From contig OX637399.1 of the NCBI GenBank assembly GCA_951799425.1, positions 12,144,501 to 12,208,500 on the forward strand: DNA of 64,000 bases, read 5' to 3'. Shown here piece after piece: positions 11,067 through 20,772 of this stretch. Numbering within the stretch: the stretch's first letter is position 1; each line of letters starts with the position of its first letter. A program made the translations under genes and the position numbers. The stretch is from Ilex aquifolium (Eukaryota > Streptophyta > Magnoliopsida > Aquifoliales > Aquifoliaceae). The notes beneath the pieces are model-generated. The model made no database searches, was not told the origin of the DNA, and worked only from the letters and a program-made list of their open reading frames with translations.

Positions 11067-12573
11067 TGTCTTTGTGATTGCAATTGTATTTTTGGAACTA
11101 AAGTTATGACCATGGACCTAAGATCCTAAAAGTTACTCATGTTGGACTTGTGGTCCCTTCTTCCATTGTTTTTTTATCAAATACTATTATCAGGAGAAGG
11201 ACATGAGATTCTAGTTGAAAGGTACCACTACGCTAATGGTGTGTTTGGTTTGATGAAAAATTGGGTTAATGGAAAATGTGGAGGAAAGAAAGAGTTTCCT
11301 TTGTTTGGCATCAAAGGAACATTGGATGAAATGGAAATTAAGTGGAAACAAAATACCTTCTCCCCGACATTTTGTTTCCATCCAAAACTGAGCGAAAAAT
11401 GGGGCAGCAAAGTAGGACACATACTAAGAGGCTACTGTAATTACCTCTATGCCCTTCACAATTTCTTACATCTATAATTTAGATTTTTCTAGAACATGCC
11501 ATATGACAAATCTAAAATAAATGATTACTTGGACCATCTTACGTAGCGGTCCATATTTTAACTTTTTATTAATTATTTTTAAAATGTGACATAATTAAAA
11601 ATTCTATTTGGACATAAAGATTTTCCTACTTATTTTTAAAATGTGACACAATAGTAAATTGAATGTGTTTGATTTTTCATTCCATTCTTTTTTGTCTCTA
11701 ATACCAAACAACGAAAAGTTTGTCCTTTTAATTTTTTATCCATCATTCCAAATAATAAGCAGGAAAATTGTATTTCCTTCTTTTATACATAAAAAGACCA
11801 TTCCTCCTACTTTTCCAATTTTTTTATTTTTCATCACTCATATCAAACATATCTTTACCCTAACCTCCACGCTAGATTCACTAAAAATTGTTTTGTGAAA
11901 TAGCACAACATCACCACCAATGCAGAAGTCGTGTGGCTGCATTCAACGATTTGGACTGACTCCACACGTATCTCGAGGACAGTCCACTTAAGGTGTGTTT
12001 GACTTGCCAGATAAAGGCAGATAAATGGGGGATTGGATTTAAACTGTCTTGGGGGACCAAAAAACCCTTATTTGGGTTGGTTAAAATAAATGGGATGCTT
12101 AGCGGATTTCAATTGATCGGGACATATGAATTGAAGGGCAATATCCCATGTAAACTGGATAACCGTAACCCATGGGGCAGGTGGGATTACAAATCTACTA
12201 GGAGGATACAAATGCTATTTTACTAAATCACCCTTGCATTGTAAATTGCTAGGGTTTTTACAAATTTAACTCTCATTTTCACCCCATTAGTCCCCCTCTT
12301 ATCCGCAGAAGAAGGCAACAGCTGGGTCTCTCTCTCTCTCTCTCTAATGCTTCAAATCATCATTATCATTCCTAAATGGTGGAGTAGTGTTTGATTAGTG
12401 TTCATCCCCATCCGTCGCCAGCTCACGATCGATGACTCTCTTTCTTTCTTTCTCCCCCTTTGTTCGTCATATCATCTTCGTCCCTATTGTTTGTATCAAA
12501 TGGAACCCCATTTTGACCTAGGCTTCAAGAACGAGTTGTTTGTTGGGTTCAATCTCATATATGCTTTCTGTCT

Positions 12574-12615
<42 letters not shown>

Positions 12616-13171
12616 TTGCGTCTTTGGTTCTTCGTCTTCTTCTCCCTCTCTTCTTTTATGTTTTCATTTGCTACATTGCTAACACTTCACAACTCACCAT
12701 CGCACATTAAGTTGGGTAATACACACATAATTTATGAAACAACGAAGTAGTATGAGACATCTGAACACACACGTTAATAACTTTTGTTAATTAATATTAG
12801 TACAATATTTTAGGTGGATCAAATATATTTGCGATCAACTTTTTAAAATTTGTTTATAGTGGAATACAAAAAAAATTATTTTTTACAATGACTAACTAGT
12901 TATAAATTTTGAATTCAATATTATAGTGGTAACCAATAATTGTCAAGTCAAATATGAGATAGGTTTGGATAGAATTCAATGGTAATATGGTAAATTAATG
13001 TCAAAGTTATAAGATTTGACCAAAAAAAAAGTTGATTTGTTCATACAGCCCACAATAGCATAAATTATTATCCAAATCAAGGATGGGATAAAAACAAATT
13101 TTCTAATTCATCGTTGAAGCCAACGATTTGAGATTTAAATCTAAACCATACAATCCACCAGATGATTGCCA
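11067..13171. other. Non-coding stretch, possibly MITE-derived
   Basis: No gene was recognised. Two places start with a word like the TIR of the element at 21,640: ggtgtgtttggtttga near 11,238 and ggtgtgtttgacttgcc near 11,992. I could not find convincing matching right ends. CT microsatellites lie at about 12,328-12,345 and 12,578-12,609. Confidence 0.4.
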
Positions 13172-13176
13172 AGCAC
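13172..13176. repeat. Target-site duplication AGCAC (left)
   Basis: Exact partner of 21,626-21,630, flanking the complete element. Confidence 0.95.
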
Positions 13177-13447
13177 TGATTAACCCTAAATTGTGTGTAA
13201 ATTCAAAAATCAAAAAACTTGAATTAGTATAACAAATGCACTAAGAATTAGTACTTAGAGTGAATTAGGGTTTGTGCGGGAATAATACTAGTTATAACAT
13301 TTTATCTCAAAGTTGCAGGACAAATGCTGAAATAACGCAAGACCAAGGGAGCAATGTCAAGGGAATGTAAAGAATGAAGGCCAAAGTGTAATTACCCAAC
13401 GTGAAGACTCAGCATGCATGCAAGTGGCCGTTTCCAGCAAAGCACCA

Positions 13448-13479
13448 CCGTCCGGACGGTGGGACTGCCGTCCGGACGG
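13448..13479 (+). promoter_or_regulatory. Paired perfect palindromes in U3
   Basis: Two exact copies of CCGTCCGGACGG start at 13,448 and 13,468. The first sits in an 18-bp perfect palindrome (13,445-13,462). Starts are 20 bp apart, about two helical turns, so a dimeric protein could bind both on the same face. They lie 53 bp upstream of the TATA box, as expected of a U3 enhancer or operator. Confidence 0.8.
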
Positions 13480-13531
13480 TCACCCTTGTCAGACTCAGCC
13501 TCATCTCTTCCCCCACTTGCCTTCATTTGCC

Positions 13532-13539
13532 TATAAATA
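13532..13539 (+). promoter_or_regulatory. TATA box of the family N LTR
   Basis: TATAAATA in the context 'gcctataaatactgcagc', downstream of the palindromes and upstream of a GA-rich leader. The transcript start is expected about 25-35 bases later. The 3' LTR has the same box at 20,000-20,007. Confidence 0.7.
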
Positions 13540-14266
13540 CTGCAGCTTCTTCTGCATTTCCTACGGCCGGACTGAGGCAGAAAAGAAGAGAGAAACAGAG
13601 AGATCTGAGAGAGATTCTGAAGTTCTGAAGTTCTGAAGAGAGAAAAAGAGAGAAAGAAAAGAGAAGAGAAAATACACTCCGGTCCGTGTTATACTTCAGT
13701 CCTAAGTCCTGTACTTTTATAGTTTTTGTGTAGCTTTCAATTCGAATAGTTGAACTGCCGCCACTTTTTCATCTTAACTGATTATAAGAGTGGCTGTGTT
13801 TCAATCGTTCCCTGCGAAAGACATTTAAATTCCGCACTTTCCTTTTTGCTGTAATGACAACTGCTAGCTCTCCTTGCTTGTCTATAGCAATGGAGCGTGA
13901 GTAGTTCCGTATATCCTCCGGTTCGAGGGGAACACATGTATAATATTGATCTGTTTTTGGAATTGCTGATGTTTTATGTATACGTTTATTATATATACAA
14001 GACGGGCCAGCTAGAATGACCCCGGCGTTCCTACCGGTATGGTTAATCCTCCACTGGAATGCTGAGGAAGTTCCACTGACGCCTGGTAGTATTATGTATA
14101 TACAAGACGGGCCAGCTAGAATGACCCCGGCGTTTCCACCGAAATGCTGAGGAAGTTCCACTGACGCCTGGTATTACTATATATATAATAATATTGCCTG
14201 CTGGAATAACCCCGGTGATCCTCTCAGTATGGCTAGTCCTACACTGGAACGCTGAGGAAGTTCTAC

Positions 14267-14308
<42 letters not shown>

Positions 14309-15167
14309 TTACAAGATAACCTATTGAATAATTCAAGTATGCCGCTCAAGTAACTTCACTTTCTGGGTGATATATCTAAATACAGTGTAGCCTAAGAAGC
14401 AGTTGTATTATGATTAACTACCACCGGTTGACCTGACAAGTCGCCGGAAGATAGTCTGTACCACCTGCGGATTTTACTTGAATTAATCAATTGGAACATC
14501 TAAGCCCAGTGTAGCCTAAGAAGCAACTGTGCTATATATTACCACCGGTGTAGCCTAAGAAGCAGCTGTGTTATGGTTTATTATATATATATACGTATTT
14601 GCAATCATGAGATCAAGTGAATAACTCAAGTATTCCTCATGAATGGCTTGTCCTTCTGGTTTGCTTGGGTTAATCATTTGACATAAATATACCCAGTGTA
14701 GCCTAAGAAGCAGCTGTGTTATAATATATATATACATCAGACCTGCCGGTTAGCTTGCCAGTAAAATGGAAGTTAACTGATGTGAGGTAGCAATTCCGTA
14801 ACAAGACCGATGTAAAGCATGTGGGATCCTTGAACTGAAGGATATCTTTTATATTTCTGTCATTAATCTGTGTTACTTACGCATTTTATTTCTGCACCTT
14901 TATTCCACCTGTTGTTTTAGAATCAAGTTTTTAACACCGTCATTAGACTAAGCTCACACCACAAGCAATCAAACATCAAACTACTCCAAACAACCTTTTT
15001 ATTGCTTTATTTTTATTTTATTTATTTTATTTTATTTTAATTACTAAAACTCTCTGTGGGATCGATACTTGGACTCAAAAACCAAGAAAACTACAATTCG
15101 ACCACTTATACTTGGGTGTAATATAATAATATAATTCTGACACACTAAAAAGTGCGAATCAAGTTTT

Positions 15168-15185
15168 TGGCGCCGTTGCCGGGGA
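15168..15185 (+). other. Primer-binding site, tRNA-Asp
   Basis: TGGCGCCGTTGCCGGGGA, an 18-base match to the complement of the plant tRNA-Asp 3' end, starts six bases after the LTR. This primer is typical of Athila/Tat elements. Confidence 0.95.
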
Positions 15186-15294
15186 GTTACGGTAATTAAA
15201 TAAAAAAAAATATAATATAAAAATATAAAATATAAAAAATATAAAAATAGTCGTTTATTATAATTTATTTCTGTTAGTTTGTTTTTAATAATTT

Positions 15295-15440
15295 ATGTAT
15301 GTACGGTCATCAGTAGGTTCAATAAACCAGCCAGCTCAACCCCTATCCTTTATGCACTTCTTATATATAGTAGTCAAAAATTTTATTTCTTTTATGTTTT
15401 TATGTCTTTTGTACAGTTTCTGTGTCTATTTTTATTATTA
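15295..15440 (+). pseudogene. Remnant gag start in family N
   Basis: The ATG at 15,295 opens MYVRSSVGSINQPA, which matches the gag start of family A (MSAKSSVGSVN at 354 and MSAKSSVESVN at 49,769) at the same distance after the primer site. Similarity ends after about 14 codons and a stop follows. This is direct evidence that N arose by deletion from a gag-pol-bearing parent. Confidence 0.7.
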
Positions 15441-15622
15441 GAATTTTATATTATAAATATGAGACTAAGGTTTAATTTAAATTAGAGAGATAGACATATG
15501 AGTTTACTTTATGAGTTTAAAATAATAGTAAGTTAAAAATTTTGTTCGTCTTTGTGACTGGCAGACGTTAAAGAACCGGATAGAGAGTCTTTTATATTAT
15601 ATTGAATAAAACCGAAAAAAAA

Positions 15623-16033
15623 ATGGACGAAAAACTATTTTGGTTAAGTGTAATTATACTGCGTCATCTTCCAAAAGACGTTCACGCACTGATCATGCTA
15701 AAAGCCAGAAGAGTTAGAAATCTTGAAATATTTGAAAGCCAACCAAGGCCATTATGTGGAAAAAGTCCCTATGCTAAACATAGACGAGCAAATCGTCTTG
15801 GTGCTTGTGTCAGATGCGGTCGAACAGAACATTTAAGACAATACAATCCATGTGCAGAACCGATTTCAGGTCGAGCGACCGATCGTTTACGGTGGATTAG
15901 GTATGGGCAGAGCAAGGATTACCCTGAAACGCCATCCTACTCCACCCCGATGTTAACCAAGTACGTTCGAAATGAAGTTGGTCGAGTCACTGGTAATAAT
16001 GACCCAGACAGTTCTGACTCCGACACAATATAA
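15623..16033 (+). CDS. Family N ORF1, small protein with zinc-knuckle-like motif
   Basis: 136-residue protein from the first ATG of the frame (15,623). It is basic, and near residues 79-94 it has CVRCGRTEHLRQYNPC, a C-x2-C-x4-H-x6-C arrangement close to but not identical with the retroviral nucleocapsid knuckle (C-x2-C-x4-H-x4-C). The C terminus is acidic (PDSSDSD). I recognise no homologue. Its place where gag should be suggests it may bind element RNA, but this is inference. It is intact in an element that moved recently. Flanking DNA is AT-rich. Confidence 0.5.
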   Translation: MDEKLFWLSVIILRHLPKDVHALIMLKARRVRNLEIFESQPRPLCGKSPYAKHRRANRLGACVRCGRTEHLRQYNPCAEPISGRATDRLRWIRYGQSKDYPETPSYSTPMLTKYVRNEVGRVTGNNDPDSSDSDTI

Positions 16034-16360
16034 TCAACACACTTTTGGAAGAAATATATATGTATATACATAACTATAATATATCTAGTTATAAAAATAA
16101 ACCATGTATAAATTTGTATAAATATAAACACCCTTGTTTGTATATACGTACAGTTTATATATATATATATAAGTATGAAAGTAAGTAGTTAAAAATGTAC
16201 ATAAATATAAATAACTATAATTTAAGTAGGCAAATACGTAAATAAGCGATAACAAATAAAAAATTAAAAACCCATTTTTTTTTTATCACAAAAAAAAAAA
16301 AAGAGTGGTGAGCAAAAGTTTTTAGTAGAATGAATATCTATGAAAATTTTGTGTATTGCA

Positions 16361-16484
16361 GGAAATTGGAGTAACATTGCAGAAAAAATTCAAGCAAAAC
16401 GCAAAGGAAAAACATCCAAACCCGAGAGTTGGTACCGTCCGGACGGCACTCCCACCGTCTGGACGGTGGCCCCTAGTATTTAAA
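16361..16484 (+). promoter_or_regulatory. Internal promoter-like region before family N ORF2
   Basis: The paired palindrome recurs here outside the LTR, at 16,435-16,446 (CCGTCCGGACGG) and 16,455-16,466 (one C to T change), again 20 bp start to start. A TATA-like TATTTAAA follows at 16,477-16,484. The ORF2 ATG lies 211 bases further on. A good 3' splice acceptor (tgtgtattgcag, ending 16,361) is also present, so ORF2 might instead be expressed from a spliced LTR transcript. Confidence 0.55.
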
Positions 16485-16694
16485 CTGCTCTCCATGCAGC
16501 CGATCAGTCCAGCCATTCTGCACACCAAAACATTCGGCCAGCCGAAGTTTCTCCACTTCCAAACCCTCAAATCTCCTATACCCAACCAATTTCAGTCAAA
16601 TTTCTTCCGGTTATTTTCTTACCCATCACATTTAGAACACATTTACCGATTGAAATCACTCGAAACAGAAAATCTGAGAAGAAATCAAGAAAAC

Positions 16695-17825
16695 ATGGAT
16701 TCAAGACAAAGAGGAAGAAGATCTTCAAGAAGGGCACAAAGAGATCAACCTCAAGCACCTCCACAGCAACCAGAACCCGAGAATATCTTCAACCAGGTGA
16801 TATTTGAAAATGTTGAACAACAAGTTTGGTATGATACAAAATTTTCTATGAAAACTGTTATTGTTGAACGACCGGTTGTGTTTGAAGATTTCGATGCTAT
16901 AAGAATAAGGGAAATTCTTGCTGTTAGAGGATGGTTAGATTATGTTAGATTTTCTGTCCCTGCATATGATTGCTTGGTCCGTGAATTTTATAGTAATGCT
17001 CAAGTAATGGAAGAAAGACGTATACGAGCATTCGTACGGGGTAAAATTTTTCATGTTACTCCGGCTGTTATAGCCAATTTTTTTCAACCCCTGCGAAGAG
17101 AAGAAAACCCACAGTATCCATACACTGAACTTACATTACCTCATTTGGATATTGTAGGACGAGAAGTTACCGGTAATCTCGAATTTGGTTGGGGTAGACC
17201 AAATAAGTATATTAAGCAGGGTGATTTGACTGACACATACCGCATCTTGAATTTAATCACAGTGAATAGCTTGCTACCTCGAGCCCAGAAAAATCAAATA
17301 TATACTGAGCAAGCTTATTTTTTATATGCCTTTGGAATGGGACATACCATAGACTTGCCGAATCTGATCATGGACCAGATGATCCTGACTATAGGAGATA
17401 AGAAGCCTTCACTTCCATATGCTATGCTAGTATCTCAATTATGCAGGAACAATGATGTGATCATTGATCCGCTATGGAAGACTGTGGATCATTATGGGCC
17501 ATTAGATAAAACTTCATTGAGAAAAAGCCATGGAGCTCAGCCAGAAATACAACCAGATGCTCAACCAGCAGCTCAACAGGAAGTACCACCCGAACCACAA
17601 GAACAACCAATCCAACCTCCTGAAGCATTCATTCCACCCGAACAGCAGATACCAGAAGAGCAACCATACATCCCAGTGGATGACAGGACAGACAGACAGA
17701 TTCTGCTAGGATTGGAAGACACTATCACTCAAATGAGCCGAAAAATAGAAGACTATGAGAAAAACCAAACAAAAATGTGGGAGCTACTGAGACAGCATTT
17801 TGGAGGAGGTCCTTCAACTTCTTGA
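16695..17825 (+). CDS. Family N ORF2, plant-transposon-type accessory protein
   Basis: 376-residue protein starting at ATG 16,695 in good context (aaacATGGat). The open frame extends upstream to 16,356, but that part overlaps the palindromes and TATA-like box. Residues 1-15 are Arg-rich. The core at about 60-260 (REFYSNAQ, RAFVRGKIFHVTPAVI, RPNKYIKQGDLTDTYRILNLI, FLYAFGMGHTIDLPNLIMDQM) belongs to the family usually labelled 'putative plant transposon protein', found after integrase in Athila-like elements. Residues 281-334 are Pro/Gln-rich. Residues 335-376 are a predicted coiled coil (GLEDTITQMSRKIEDYEKNQ). Function is unknown. Basic N terminus plus coiled coil would suit a dimeric nucleic-acid-binding protein. 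Homologues lie at 56,345-56,862 and 60,745-61,215. Confidence 0.8.
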   Translation: MDSRQRGRRSSRRAQRDQPQAPPQQPEPENIFNQVIFENVEQQVWYDTKFSMKTVIVERPVVFEDFDAIRIREILAVRGWLDYVRFSVPAYDCLVREFYSNAQVMEERRIRAFVRGKIFHVTPAVIANFFQPLRREENPQYPYTELTLPHLDIVGREVTGNLEFGWGRPNKYIKQGDLTDTYRILNLITVNSLLPRAQKNQIYTEQAYFLYAFGMGHTIDLPNLIMDQMILTIGDKKPSLPYAMLVSQLCRNNDVIIDPLWKTVDHYGPLDKTSLRKSHGAQPEIQPDAQPAAQQEVPPEPQEQPIQPPEAFIPPEQQIPEEQPYIPVDDRTDRQILLGLEDTITQMSRKIEDYEKNQTKMWELLRQHFGGGPSTS

Positions 17826-17828
17826 AGA

Positions 17829-18669
17829 CCAGGGGATTCTACTGGAAACACTGCTTTCTTTCACTCACCGTTTTATTTTATGCACTTTCAATTTCTGCAC
17901 TTAAAACTTAAAGTTATGTTTTATGTTTTTTATGTTTGTGTGATTTGAACTTAGTTAAATTTTGCTTATATGTTTATGTTTGAACTAATATGTTTTAATT
18001 TTCAGTATGTTTTAATTGTCTTTGTTAAAATGAGAGCATACATTGCTAAAGTAGGAAGTATACTTCATATAATTCACAGTTAGATTAGGATTATATTCTA
18101 ATGCCTTGCGAAAATACTCTCAATCTGATCTCATGAGACTTTTATATTTTAGCTGTACGTTATCTCAATATTTTTATTCGAACTTAACCTTAGCAGCACA
18201 AACAGATGTCTTTATTTTTGAAAACCATGCAAAATACTACACTCTTTCTATATATAGTGGAGATGTAAAAACCAAATGCAGAATTAGAGCCATTCTTCCT
18301 TGGAGAGAAATGCTACATCTACTCAACTACGAATCTTCGATTCAGCGGTAACTTTTCTTTGAATAATCTCATTATATTTGCTTTGATTAGCACGTCTTGA
18401 AATATATTATATACATTGCCCTTAATTATTTATCTAGAAAGAATACAAATATAGGATTTCTGGAAAATGATCTTAGGCCATGTTTGATTAATTTTGAGCC
18501 TTAAACATTTCTTTTACAAAATTATATCATTAGTCAACCATGTTTGAGCCTAAAATAGTATAAACTCTTTTCATGAAACCTGAAAAAGACCCGAGCCAGA
18601 TAAAAATATGTTAAACCTACCTTTGCTACATAATTTTCTTGCACCCTCTTTTAAATCAATAGGATATAG

Positions 18670-18703
<34 letters not shown>

Positions 18704-18809
18704 CGAAATGGAGCGTAAAACGCACTCGTTCACGAAAGAGCAAGATGGAGCGTAAAACGCACTTGTTCAAGAAAAAGTGAGATGGAGCATAAAATGCACT
18801 CACCAAATG

Positions 18810-18849
<40 letters not shown>

Positions 18850-19644
18850 AGAGAGAGCCAAGAAAGTGAAAAATGTTTTATGAGGTGTGCCAAAAGGTAG
18901 CTTTTGAACCCCATAGACGTCGTTTCTTACACCCCGACCCCTGACCACGTTACAACCTTAATAAAGTCCTTTTTGATTCCAGAAATCATATATTTGCATC
19001 CAGTCTAGCAATCTAAAAAGGAAAATGTTAATAATATATTTAATACAGTGTTAATATTCTTTCATGAGATTATGTCAATTTCCAGTCTATTCAAAATAAC
19101 CGCTCCTTTTTTATTACATGTGCAATAATTTGTTTTGTTATCAATATTCCAATCACATGTAAAATTATGAGAACAATCACTATAACTTGTGTGCTATTCT
19201 TACTGAGTGTATTCCAGGGAAGGATTGACATCAAGACTACCATGAAAGAGGGTAATATTTTTCAAGTGATTTCTGAAAATAAAAACATCACTACACACAC
19301 ACACAAGTTTTCATAAAAATATATAGATAATACTACACCCAACATATGATTCTCTCAAGGTGATCAGAAAAAGGAAGCATTCTAGCAAGACAGAAGAAAT
19401 ATCATCTTAAGCATGCATGTGAAAAATATGGAATATGCATTCCTAATTACTGAAGTTTGTAGGTAGCTTCACTGGAAACCTTCACGAGACACAACTCGTC
19501 CACTAGGGATCACCTAGGGGTTTAATGGCTTATTGCATATGCTAAATGCAATCGAACAAAAATCTACGAAAATGATTTTACCCCACTTGTATTATATTTT
19601 CTTTTTATTTTACTAGGGACTAGTAAAGTTTAAGTTAGGGGGTG
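17829..19644 (+). other. Family N 3' non-coding spacer and polypurine tract
   Basis: No gene recognised. It contains poly-A runs at about 18,670-18,703 and 18,812-18,847, enclosing three units of a repeat with gagcgtaaaacgcac, whose GCG-TAAAA-CGC can pair with itself. It also contains a segment (18,440-18,600) homologous to 58,940-59,050 in family B. It ends in the purine-rich tract aagttagggggtg just before the 3' LTR. A short ORF at 18,106-18,351 has no recognisable relatives. Confidence 0.6.
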
Positions 19645-20734
19645 TGATTAACCCTAAATTGTGTGTAAATTCAAAAATCAAAAAACTTGAATTAGTATAA
19701 CAAATGCACTAAGAATTAGTACTTAGAGTGAATTAGGGTTTGTGCGGGAATAATACTAGTTATAACATTTTATCTCAAAGTTGCAGGACAAATGCTGAAA
19801 TAACGCAAGACCAAGGGAGCAATGTCAAGGGAATGTAAAGAATGAAGGCCAAAGTGTAATTACCCAACGTGAAGACTCAGCATGCATGCAAGTGGCCGTT
19901 TCCAGCAAAGCACCACCGTCCGGACGGTGGGACTGCCGTCCGGACGGTCACCCTTGTCAGACTCAGCCTCATCTCTTCCCCCACTTGCCTTCATTTGCCT
20001 ATAAATACTGCAGCTTCTTCTGCATTTCCTACGGCCGGACTGAGGCAGAAAAGAAGAGAGAAACAGAGAGATCTGAGAGAGATTCTGGAGTTCTGAAGTT
20101 CTGAAGAGAGAAAAAGAGAGAAAGAAAAGAGAAGAGAAAATACACTCCGGTCCGTGTTATACTTCAGTCCTAAGTCCTGTACTTTTATAGTTTTTGTGTA
20201 GCTTTCAATTCGAATAGTTGAACTGCCGCCACTTTTTCATCTTAACTGATTATAAGAGTGGCTGTGTTTCAATCGTTCCCTGCGAAAGACATTTAAATTC
20301 CGCACTTTCCTTTTTGCTGTAATGACAACTGCTAGCTCTCCTTGCTTGTCTATAGCAATGGAGCGTGAGTAGTTCCGTATATCCTCCGGTTCGAGGGGAA
20401 CACATGTATAATATTGATCTGTTTTTGGAATTGCTGATGTTTTATGTATACGTTTATTATATATACAAGACGGGCCAGCTAGAATGACCCCGGCGTTCCT
20501 ACCGGTATGGTTAATCCTCCACTGGAATGCTGAGGAAGTTCCACTGACGCCTGGTAGTATTATGTATATACAAGACGGGCCAGCTAGAATGACCCCGGCG
20601 TTTCCACCGAAATGCTGAGGAAGTTCCACTGACGCCTGGTATTACTATATATATAATAATATTGCCTGCTGGAATAACCCCGGTGATCCTCTCAGTATGG
20701 CTAGTCCTACACTGGAACGCTGAGGAAGTTCTAC

Positions 20735-20772
<38 letters not shown>

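Larger units (their letters stand above)
13177..15161 (+). repeat. 5' LTR of the family N element
   Basis: Starts TGATTAACCC and ends GTGCGAATCA. In order: U3 with the paired palindrome (13,448-13,479), TATA box (13,532-13,539), GA-rich leader, three repeats of a 'gctgaggaagttccactg' module (about 14,060-14,270), a 34-base AT run (14,271-14,304), four repeats of 'gtgtagcctaagaagc' (starting 14,385, 14,509, 14,548, 14,696), then U5. Short ORFs in it occur twice only because the LTR is duplicated. Confidence 0.95.

Noticed and set aside
11139-11477. 112-residue ORF beside the family C solo LTR
   Set aside because: No recognisable domain, lies in MITE-like AT-rich DNA; antisense frames equally open.
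13401-13628. 75-residue ORF in the family N LTR (also 19,869-20,096)
   Set aside because: Spans U3 palindromes, TATA box and leader; not plausible as coding, although a short leader peptide cannot be excluded.
13769-14336. Minus-strand ORFs of 130 and 97-100 residues, present again at 20,237-20,813
   Set aside because: Appear twice only because they lie in the two LTRs; antisense to R/U5 modules and built from their repeats.
14385-14720. Regularly repeated 'gtgtagcctaagaagc' units considered as a CRISPR-like array
   Set aside because: Plant nuclear DNA; spacing of repeats is irregular (39-148 bp) and the units belong to an LTR.
16356-16694. N-terminal extension of family N ORF2 (489 residues in total)
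   Set aside because: Runs through the palindrome pair and TATA-like box; the ATG at 16,695 has good context and starts the basic N terminus.
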